A stretch of 41,978 nt of DNA. It comes from Aquabacterium sp. Lineage in GTDB: Bacteria > Pseudomonadota > Gammaproteobacteria > Burkholderiales > Burkholderiaceae_C. Position numbers and translations under genes: made by a program. The stretch covers positions 1 through 41,978 of the forward strand of contig NZ_JACRAH010000053.1 of NCBI RefSeq assembly GCF_016234775.1, given 5' to 3'. Every line of letters starts with the position of its first letter. Positions within the stretch are counted from its first letter, which is position 1. The notes below the pieces were generated by a model, which worked only from the letters and a program-made list of their open reading frames with translations, had not been told where the DNA came from and searched no databases. Below are positions 1-6,548 of the stretch, piece after piece.

Positions 1-39
1 GCTGGCAAGGTCGCCAACGTCTCCTTCAGCGCATCTTGA
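1..39 (+). CDS. possible C-terminal end of a gene entering from the left
   Basis: Frame 1 reads AGKVANVSFSAS and then a TGA at 37-39. A perfect hairpin terminator begins 17 bases later. The position of the terminator suggests that a plus-strand gene ends here, but twelve codons are too few to identify a family, and frame 3 is also open through this stretch. No function can be assigned. Confidence 0.25.
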   Translation, partial: AGKVANVSFSAS

Positions 40-55
40 AGCAAGCCCATGAAAT

Positions 56-86
56 AAAAAGGGAACGTGAAACACGTTCCCTTTTT
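56..86. terminator. bidirectional intrinsic terminator
   Basis: A perfect 14-bp inverted repeat has arms at 56-69 and 73-86 and an AAA loop. The core is GGGAACGTG paired with CACGTTCCC, flanked by A5 on the left and T5 on the right, so it has a U-tract in both directions. It can end a plus-strand gene entering from the left and the minus-strand reverse transcriptase remnant, whose stop lies 14 bases to the right. Confidence 0.85.
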
Positions 87-99
87 ACAGCCTGTCAGA

Positions 100-753
100 T
101 CACGCGAGGCTTAACTGACTGGCATTGCCCTGCGGGATGCCATGGTCGTGATAGATCTGCGTTGTCGTGGCTGTCCACTTGTTCAGGAGCCTGGTCAGCT
201 CCGTGCAGAAGTCATGGTCAAGGCCAATTTCCTTAAGCATATGGCGCAGCACGTTGTGATCAATGCTGTCGTAGAACGCCGTGAGATCAAAGCTCGCGGT
301 CCACACGTAGCCGTTAGCAAATACTGTCTCTGCAGCCTTGTTGAACGCCTTGTAGCCATCGGTCCATCGGCGGTAGAACCACAGGCTCGACGCACCCGCG
401 TACTGGTGGCCGAATACCTGGCGGTTGTACTTGCTTCTGACGCGCGGGTGCAGACGCTCGGCGACGATATTGGCCATCGCCTGGTACACGATCTGATCCT
501 CGATGCTCAGCAAAGTGTACGGCCGCAGGATGCCCGAAGGCTTCGGTAGGAAGAGCTTGCACGCGTCGGACGGCTCGAAGATGCTTCGATCCAGTCGATC
601 TTTCAAATGCTTGAGCAGAGCCCCGTCTGCGGTCGCGTAGGCCGAGTACAACTCCCTGAAGTGCGACTTGTACGTCCGATCTGGATTCGAGCGAATCCAT
701 TGCCAGGCTCTCTGCAGATTGTCTAGACGTGCGGCGGACTTCGGGAATGGCAT
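100..753 (-). pseudogene. truncated reverse transcriptase, UG/Abi-like rather than intron-type
   Basis: The 217-residue product holds the first half of a reverse transcriptase. The fingers region is LPKPSGILRPYTLL with IEDQIVYQA at about residues 69-93. Motif A, SFDLTAFYDSIDH, lies at 154-166 with the first catalytic Asp, and motif B, HGIPQG, at 204-209. Seven residues later the frame stops, so the YxDD motif, the remaining palm and the thumb are absent. An intact enzyme of this kind would need at least 100-200 more residues. The sequence after GIPQG (NASQLSLA) does not look like the usual continuation, which points to a deletion or recombination joint at about 100-127, next to the terminator at 56-86. 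The wording of the motifs suggests the 'unknown group'/defence-associated RTs more than group II introns or retrons. That assignment is from memory of family motifs. It is probably inactive. There is no clear ribosome binding site. Confidence 0.75.
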
Positions 754-1382
754 AACGAGAGTGTCGTGCAGGAAAGCGTCTTTACGCGGAGGAAGACTTC
801 AATCGTCATCGGATCGCTCAACTTCCGACCAGATCGTCAAGACACTGCCAGCCTCACCTTTTCTCCGAAATTCGCATGGCATGGTACCTGCCGACTTCCG
901 CTCAGCATAACGAGAATTTGCGCGCTGACATTCCCGGTCTGCTTCTTGTGCTTTAGCTGCCGCTTGGAAGGTGGATCGGCAAAGGCTGGAATCAGCCTTC
1001 AGCGTACATAGATAGAGCCACTGAAACTGCAGGCCTCTAGCCGAATCAAGTGCTCATGCCCTCGCGCCCAGCAGCCTATGCGGCACCCCCAGCGAGGCAC
1101 CCAGGGCTGAGTCGGCCTGCGGCTGGGCGCCTCGTTGGTGCTGAGGAGCGCAGCCGGAACGTGGGCACGCGCAGCGTGCTTCGTCATCTGACTCGACGGA
1201 GCTGTTTGACCGGAGTGGCCGTCAGGCCACGCAGGGAGTTCTCCGTCGCCACGTTCTGGCGAGCACCGCAAGGGAGCCCTGCCAAGGGCAGGGCCGCCAA
1301 CGTGAAGCCTGGCCGCAGGTCGACTCAGACCCCGCCTCGCGCTCCCCCGACAAAGCGCTTCCATTCCATTCAATTCAAACCA
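754..1382. other. 629-bp non-coding region upstream of the RT remnant, with several hairpins
   Basis: No convincing gene lies here. The 11-base sequence GCATAACGAGA occurs at 750-760, over the RT start codon, and again at 905-915. Read on the minus strand, both copies give an ATG preceded by TCTCGTT. The upstream ATG (908) opens only a 23-codon frame ending at 837. A 7-bp hairpin with a GAAT loop lies at 982-999. The most structured part (1107-1328) is listed separately. The long minus-strand open frame at 999-1373 has low-complexity composition and no recognisable domain, and is treated as spurious. Confidence 0.6.
1107..1328. repeat. nested inverted-repeat element, candidate structured RNA or dispersed palindromic repeat
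   Basis: Several complementary arms nest inside one another. The outer 17-base arms, 1107-1123 and 1312-1328, pair at every position with one G-U. An inner step pairs CGTTGG (1133-1138) with CCAACG (1297-1302). A middle stem pairs 1154-1164 with 1249-1259 (11 bp, one G-U). Inside it are a hairpin at 1165-1179 (GCACGC, loop GCA), an 8-bp stem 1194-1201/1241-1248 and a hairpin 1215-1230 (GTGGCC, loop GTCA). A further hairpin, 1277-1293 (CCCTGCC, loop AAG), sits on the right side. This is far more order than chance gives. Similar DNA may recur in Burkholderiales genomes, which would make it a dispersed repeat, but I cannot check that here. Confidence 0.6.
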
Positions 1383-1853
1383 TCACAAAAACCGCTCAAG
1401 CAACTTCCGCGAATGCTTGTCCAGCGCCAGCCGGTCTTGCACGATGAAGCTCACGCCATGCCCGCCCGTGATCAGCAAACGGCCTTCACCCAAACGGCGA
1501 ATGTCGTCTTCAGTCTTCAGCACGAAGTCAGTACGACCCCGGTCTGTACTAACGGTCCAGGTGCTCGGCGTCGAGAAAGTAGAAACAGCCTCGATCGCCT
1601 TGATCACCGGCGCGAAATCACGGCTCGCCAGCTCTTCCTCCAGCAAGGCTCGCATCGCCGAAGGCAGGCCGCTGATGCGGTCCACCCAGGCCAGCTCATG
1701 CCCATCCGGGCTGACGATGGACAAGCCCTCATCAGGCGCCGCAATCGGGAAGGCACGCACCGGCACCACGCCCACATGCGCCTCACCATCGGCGCCAGTG
1801 AACACGAGTCGGCCAAAGGCATTGCGTTCGAGAGAAAAGTTCGGGGTGCTCAT
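1383..1853 (-). CDS. cyanophycin metabolism-associated DUF1854 family protein
   Basis: This 156-residue soluble protein belongs to the DUF1854 family. The family is found next to cyanophycin synthetase genes and an ABC transporter in betaproteobacteria, and its biochemical role is not known. The sequence has no signal peptide or membrane segment. Recognisable stretches include SLERNAFGRLVFTGADGE near the start and ITGGHGVSFIVQDRLALD near the end. The start is placed at 1853 (MSTPNFSLERN), 16 bases after the stop of the ABC gene. A longer frame from 1880 would overlap that gene and adds an unlikely N-terminus. It is co-oriented with and directly downstream of the ABC transporter, so the two are probably co-transcribed. 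Confidence 0.8.
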   Translation of the reverse strand: MSTPNFSLERNAFGRLVFTGADGEAHVGVVPVRAFPIAAPDEGLSIVSPDGHELAWVDRISGLPSAMRALLEEELASRDFAPVIKAIEAVSTFSTPSTWTVSTDRGRTDFVLKTEDDIRRLGEGRLLITGGHGVSFIVQDRLALDKHSRKLLERFL

Positions 1854-1869
1854 GGGGTCAACCTTCTTG

Positions 1870-4131
1870 TCACTCGGCATCGATCAACGCATCTTGCTCG
1901 GCCTTGCGGGCCTGGGCCTCATACAGGCGCCAATAAGCGCCTTGCTTGGCCATCAACTCATCATGCGGGCCCACCTCCACCACCTGGCCACGGTCCATCA
2001 CCACCAGGCGATCGGCCTTGCGCAGCGTGGACAGCCGGTGGGCAATCGCGATCGTCGTGCGCCCTTGCACCAGGTTGTCCAACGCCTTCTGGATTTCCTT
2101 CTCCGTCTCGGTGTCCACCGATGAGGTGGCCTCGTCCAGGATCAGGATGCGCGGGTTGATCAGCAGTGCGCGTGCAATCGAGATGCGCTGGCGCTCACCA
2201 CCCGACAAGCCCTGGCCACGCTCGCCCACCAGCGAGTCATAACCTTGCGGCAGGCGCAAGATGAACTCGTGCGCATGGGCAGCACGCGCGGCGGCCACGA
2301 TCTCGTCGCGGGTCGCATCCGGCTTGCCGTAGGCGATGTTCTCGGCAATCGTGCCAAAGAACAAAAACGGCTCCTGCAATACCAGGCCAATGTGCTTGCG
2401 GAAGTCCGACACGCCAATGCGGCGCACGTCCACGCCATCAACCTTGATCGCGCCATCCGTCACGTCATAAAAACGGCACAGCAGATTGACCAGCGTGCTC
2501 TTGCCCGAGCCGCTGTGGCCCACCAGGCCAATCATCTCGCCGGGTTTGATCTCCAGATTCAGGCCACGGATCACCGAGCGGCTGCCATAGCGAAAGCCAA
2601 TGCTCTCCATGGTGATGCCGCCTTGCAGTGCGGGCAGTTTGACCGGGTTGGCCGGCTCCGGCACGCTGGAGACGTGATCCAGGATGTCGAAGATGCGCTT
2701 GGCGCCCGCCGCCGCTTTTTGTGTGACCGACACGATGCGGCTCATTGAATCCAGCCGGCCGTAGAAGCGGCCGATGTAGGCGATGAAGGCCGTCAGCACA
2801 CCGACGGTGATCTGTTCCTTCGACACCAGCCAGATGCCGAAGGACCACACCACCAGCAGCCCGATTTCCGTCATCAGGGCGACGGTGGGCGAGAACAGCG
2901 ACCAGGTCTTGTTGAGCTTGTCGTTGATGTCCAGGTTGTGCTTGTTGGCGTCATGAAAGCGCTTGGATTCGCGGTGTTCCTGCGCAAAGGCCTTGACCAC
3001 GCGGATGCCGGGAATGGTGTCGGCCAGCACATTGGTGACCTCGCCCCACACGCGGTCGATCTTCTCGAAACCGGTGCGCAGCTTCTCGCGCACGAGGTGG
3101 ATCATCCAGGCGATGAAGGGCAGGGGGATCAGGGTGACCAGGGCCAGCCAGGGGTTGATGGAGAACAGGATGACGGCGGTCATGCCGATCATCAGCACAT
3201 CAGTGGCGAAATCGAGCGCGTGCAGCGACAGGAAGACGCTGATGCGGTCGGTCTCCGACCCGATGCGCGACATCAGATCCCCCGTGCGCTTGCTGCCGAA
3301 GTAGTCCAGCGACAGGTTGAGCAGGTGGTCAAAGGTGGTGGTGCGCAGGTCGGCGCTGATGCGCTCGGACACCAGGGCCAGCAGATAGGTGCGTGCCCAG
3401 CCCAGGCCCCAGGCCAGCAAGGCCGAGCCCAGCAGGCCACCCATCAGCATGGCCACCAGCCAGGGGTCGATGGTGCGGCTGGTCTGGAAGGGGATCAGCA
3501 CCTTGTCCATCAGTGGGATGGTCAGGTAGGGCGGCACCAGGGTGGCGGCGGTCGAGGCCAGGGTCAGCAGGAAGCCGGCCAGCAGTTGCCCTTGGTACGG
3601 CTTGGCGAAGCGCCACAGGCGCAGCAGCACCCAGGTGGAGGGGGGCGTCTGCAGTTCGCGGGTGCAAACCGGACATTCGTCGCTGTCCGGTGGCAGCTGG
3701 GCCTTGCAGGTCGGGCACTGGGTGCTGTCGTCCTCTTCGGGGGCTTGTCCGGTTTTCAGGGTGAGCTGGCGGCGTTCGAACTGTTCCAGCAGGCGCAGCA
3801 CCTGCACCTGAACGTCCAGCGTGAAACGCCAGAATGCGACACGCTGATTCGCATTGTGCAATTCCAGGGTGCCGACGCCAGCGTGGTCCTGCTGGCGCAG
3901 TTGCAGATCCGGCGTCAGGGGCCAGCTTTGCCAGGTGGTTTCTCCTGGGGTGCGGGTCAGCAGACGCTGGTCGGTCAGCACAATCGGGGACGCTTTGAAC
4001 CGAAGTTGAGCATCCAAGTCAACCTCCAGCCGACTCAATACGTTTTCATCTGAGGCCAGCTGCAATTCTGCGCTGGTCGGGTCTTGGTCGGCATGATGCC
4101 TGTGGGCGTCAACTGGATGGTTTTTGTGCAT
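1870..4131 (-). CDS. cyanophycin-associated ABC transporter, fused permease and ATPase with N-terminal extension
   Basis: A 753-residue half-transporter of the exporter type, expected to act as a homodimer in the inner membrane. Residues 1-125 form an extra cytoplasmic domain with a PH-like feel (IVLTDQRLLTR at 50-60). A four-cysteine zinc ribbon follows: C139, C142, C153 and C156 in CPTC/CPVC pairs. The six-helix membrane domain covers about 180-470. The nucleotide-binding domain has a Walker A at 538-546 (GHSGSGKST), signature LSGGERQ at 642-648, Walker B with DEATS at 662-670 and an H-loop His at 698, so ATP hydrolysis should be intact. The gene lies head-to-head with cphA' across 168 bp. 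This arrangement is known from other cyanophycin-producing betaproteobacteria. The substrate is unknown; export or vesicular handling of Asp-Arg material is only a guess. Confidence 0.85.
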   Translation of the reverse strand: MHKNHPVDAHRHHADQDPTSAELQLASDENVLSRLEVDLDAQLRFKASPIVLTDQRLLTRTPGETTWQSWPLTPDLQLRQQDHAGVGTLELHNANQRVAFWRFTLDVQVQVLRLLEQFERRQLTLKTGQAPEEDDSTQCPTCKAQLPPDSDECPVCTRELQTPPSTWVLLRLWRFAKPYQGQLLAGFLLTLASTAATLVPPYLTIPLMDKVLIPFQTSRTIDPWLVAMLMGGLLGSALLAWGLGWARTYLLALVSERISADLRTTTFDHLLNLSLDYFGSKRTGDLMSRIGSETDRISVFLSLHALDFATDVLMIGMTAVILFSINPWLALVTLIPLPFIAWMIHLVREKLRTGFEKIDRVWGEVTNVLADTIPGIRVVKAFAQEHRESKRFHDANKHNLDINDKLNKTWSLFSPTVALMTEIGLLVVWSFGIWLVSKEQITVGVLTAFIAYIGRFYGRLDSMSRIVSVTQKAAAGAKRIFDILDHVSSVPEPANPVKLPALQGGITMESIGFRYGSRSVIRGLNLEIKPGEMIGLVGHSGSGKSTLVNLLCRFYDVTDGAIKVDGVDVRRIGVSDFRKHIGLVLQEPFLFFGTIAENIAYGKPDATRDEIVAAARAAHAHEFILRLPQGYDSLVGERGQGLSGGERQRISIARALLINPRILILDEATSSVDTETEKEIQKALDNLVQGRTTIAIAHRLSTLRKADRLVVMDRGQVVEVGPHDELMAKQGAYWRLYEAQARKAEQDALIDAE

Positions 4132-4299
4132 GGTTCGGTATTAACGCGTGAGGGCACCTGTTCGGATGACCTCCGAGCGAAGCCCGCCATTTTCCCCCAT
4201 TGCCAGGCGATGGGGCGCGTTAAGCAAGGCACAATCACGGGTTTACCCGATTCCCCAGCCGGTCCGACTGACCAAACGGACGCTTTACCCCCGCTGGAC

Positions 4300-6519
4300 A
4301 TGAGCAAAAAGAACGACATCAAGCTGCTGCGCATCAACTACCTGCGCGGCCCCAACATCTGGACTTACCGTCCGGTGCTGGAAGTCTGGCTGGACCTGGG
4401 TGAGCTGGAGGATTACCCCTCCAACAAGCTGCCCGGCTTCAACGAACGCCTCACCAAGCTGATGCCCGCACTGGTGGAGCACCACTGTGGCGTGGGTGAA
4501 CGCGGTGGTTTCATCGAGCGTTTGACCGAGGGCACCTGGGCCGGGCACATCCTGGAACACGTCGTCATCGAATTGCTGAACCTGTCGGGCATGCCCACTG
4601 GTTTTGGTCAGACCCGCAGCACCTCGCAGCATGGCGTTTACCGCATGGTGTTCCGTGCTCGTGACGAGCAAGTCGCCCGCACCGCCCTGAAAGAAGGCCA
4701 CGCCTTGCTGATGGCCGCGATCAACGACGAGCCATTCGATGTGGCCAAGGCGGTGGAAGAAGTCCGCACGCACATCGATGATTACTACCTCGGCCCTTCT
4801 ACCGCCGCCATCGTGGGTGCCGCGACTGATCGTCGGATTCCGCACATTCGTCTGAATGATGGCAACCTGGTGCAGCTGGGTTATGGCGCCGCGCAGCGCC
4901 GCATCTGGACGGCCGAGTCCGAACTGACCAGCGCGATCGCGGAAGGCATCTCCCGCGACAAGGATCTGACCAAGAGCCTGCTGAAGTCCTGCGGCGTGCC
5001 GGTGCCGGAAGGCCAGATCGTCAATTCTGTGGACGAAGCCTGGGAAGCCGCTGAAGACATCGGCCTGCCCGTGGTGGTCAAGCCTACCGACGGCAACCAT
5101 GGCCGTGGCGTGTCGCTGGATTTGAACTCGCGTGAAGACGTGGAGGCCGCCTACAAGCTGGCCGAGCAGCATGGCTCCGACGTGCTGGTCGAGCGCTACA
5201 TCCGTGGCGACGAGCACCGCATCCTGGTGGTCGGCGGCAAGGTGGTGGCGGCAGCCCGTGGCGAGAGCGCCTGGGTGACGGGCGACGGCAAGTCCACCGT
5301 GATCGAGCTGATCGACCTGCAACTCAACACTGACCCACGTCGTGGCCTGACGGAAGACTTCCCGCTCAACCGCATCAACATCGAAGAAGATGAAGTGGTG
5401 CTGCTGGATCTGCAGCGCCAGGGCCTGACGGCGCACGCCGTGCCCGCCGATGGTCGCCGCGTGCTGATTCAGCGCAACGGCAATGTGGCGCTGGACTGCA
5501 CGGATCAGGTCCACCCCGATGTGGCCTATCTGGTGGGCCTGGCTGCCCGCGTGGTGGGCCTGGACATCGCCGGTGTGGACGTGGTGGCGCAAGACATCTC
5601 CAAGCCCTTGCTGGCGCAAGGCGGTGCGGTGGTGGAAGTCAATGCCGGCCCCGGTCTGCTGATGCACCTCAAGCCCGCCGAAGGCCTGCCGCGCCCCGTT
5701 GGCAAGGCCATCGTGGATCACCTCTTTGACGAAGACGCCTCGGGCCGCGTGCCCATCATCGGCGTGGCCGGTTCGCAAGGCACCAGCAACATCGCCCGCC
5801 TGACGGCCTGGCTGCTGCACTTGAGTGGCAAGCACGTGGGCCTGGCCTGCCGCGAGGGCCTGTATCTGGGCAGCCGCCGGGTCGAAGCCGGTGACCGTGC
5901 CAACTGGGCAGCCGGCCAACGCTTGCTGATGAACCGTGAGGTCAATGCCGTCGTGCTGGAAAACGGCGCGGCCAGCATCCTCAACGACGGCCTGGCCTAT
6001 GACCGCTGCGCCGTGGGCGTGGTGACCGACCTGCTGGGCGCCGAAGCCCCGGTGGACGCCACCCTGGCCGAGCACGACATCCACGAAACCGGCCAGATGT
6101 TCAAGGTGCTGCGCACCCAGGTGGACGTGGTGCTGCCCGATGGTGTGGCCGTGCTCAACGCGGCCGACGATCGCCTGGTCGAGATGGCCGATCTGTGTGA
6201 TGGCGAAGTCATCTTCTACGATCTGGATCACCACAATCCGGCCATGGTGGCGCACCGCGCCAAGGGTGGCCGCACCGTGTCGATCGACGGGCACCATGTG
6301 CTGCTCACGCACAACGGCTACATGCCGGTGCGTTGCGCCGATCTGAACAGCGCCGCAGCCCGCCGCATGACGGATGCCGGCACCGATCACGCCATTCCGG
6401 GCGCCAGCGTCAAATCGCTGTTGGCCGCTGTGGCCGTGGCCTGGGCCCTGGGCATCCCGTCCGAGCTGATCGCCGCTGGCCTGGAAACCTTTGATCCTTC
6501 TCCCAAAGCCGTTCGCTGA
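4300..6519 (+). CDS. cphA': cyanophycin synthetase homologue CphA' with degenerate Mur-ligase domain
   Basis: CphA enzymes polymerise Asp and Arg into cyanophycin, a nitrogen and carbon reserve. An ATP-grasp domain adds Asp to the backbone and a Mur-ligase-like domain adds Arg to the side chain. This 739-residue protein keeps the N-terminal domain (LRGPNIWTYRPVLEVWLDLG) and an ATP-grasp region with VVVKPTDGNHGRGVSLDL near 260-280. The Mur-ligase P-loop, normally GTNGKT, reads GSQGTSN at 491-497, so the catalytic Lys is replaced by Thr. The protein also ends about 120 residues earlier than the neighbouring CphA and lacks most of the last lobe. This architecture resembles cyanobacterial CphA2, which joins Asp-Arg dipeptides with the ATP-grasp site alone. 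The start at 4300 matches the conserved N-terminus; the open frame upstream to 4084 overlaps the divergent gene. cphA follows after 29 bp. Confidence 0.88.
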   Translation: MSKKNDIKLLRINYLRGPNIWTYRPVLEVWLDLGELEDYPSNKLPGFNERLTKLMPALVEHHCGVGERGGFIERLTEGTWAGHILEHVVIELLNLSGMPTGFGQTRSTSQHGVYRMVFRARDEQVARTALKEGHALLMAAINDEPFDVAKAVEEVRTHIDDYYLGPSTAAIVGAATDRRIPHIRLNDGNLVQLGYGAAQRRIWTAESELTSAIAEGISRDKDLTKSLLKSCGVPVPEGQIVNSVDEAWEAAEDIGLPVVVKPTDGNHGRGVSLDLNSREDVEAAYKLAEQHGSDVLVERYIRGDEHRILVVGGKVVAAARGESAWVTGDGKSTVIELIDLQLNTDPRRGLTEDFPLNRINIEEDEVVLLDLQRQGLTAHAVPADGRRVLIQRNGNVALDCTDQVHPDVAYLVGLAARVVGLDIAGVDVVAQDISKPLLAQGGAVVEVNAGPGLLMHLKPAEGLPRPVGKAIVDHLFDEDASGRVPIIGVAGSQGTSNIARLTAWLLHLSGKHVGLACREGLYLGSRRVEAGDRANWAAGQRLLMNREVNAVVLENGAASILNDGLAYDRCAVGVVTDLLGAEAPVDATLAEHDIHETGQMFKVLRTQVDVVLPDGVAVLNAADDRLVEMADLCDGEVIFYDLDHHNPAMVAHRAKGGRTVSIDGHHVLLTHNGYMPVRCADLNSAAARRMTDAGTDHAIPGASVKSLLAAVAVAWALGIPSELIAAGLETFDPSPKAVR

Positions 6520-6548
6520 ACGGTGCGCTCAAACAAGAGAACACGCTG

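Noticed and set aside
100..753. Group II intron or retron identity for the RT
   Set aside because: No domain V/VI-like RNA, no maturase region and no retron msr/msd pattern was seen, and the motifs GIPQG and IEDQIVYQA fit other RT groups better.
999..1373. Minus-strand open frame of 124 codons in the RT-upstream region
   Set aside because: Arg/Pro/Ala-rich, no domain, overlaps the nested inverted repeats, and another frame is also partly open. More likely repeat DNA than a protein.
4285..6390. 701-codon minus-strand open frame opposite cphA'
   Set aside because: Fully antisense to a clear cyanophycin synthetase gene, with His/Gln/Val-rich composition typical of reversed high-GC coding sequence.
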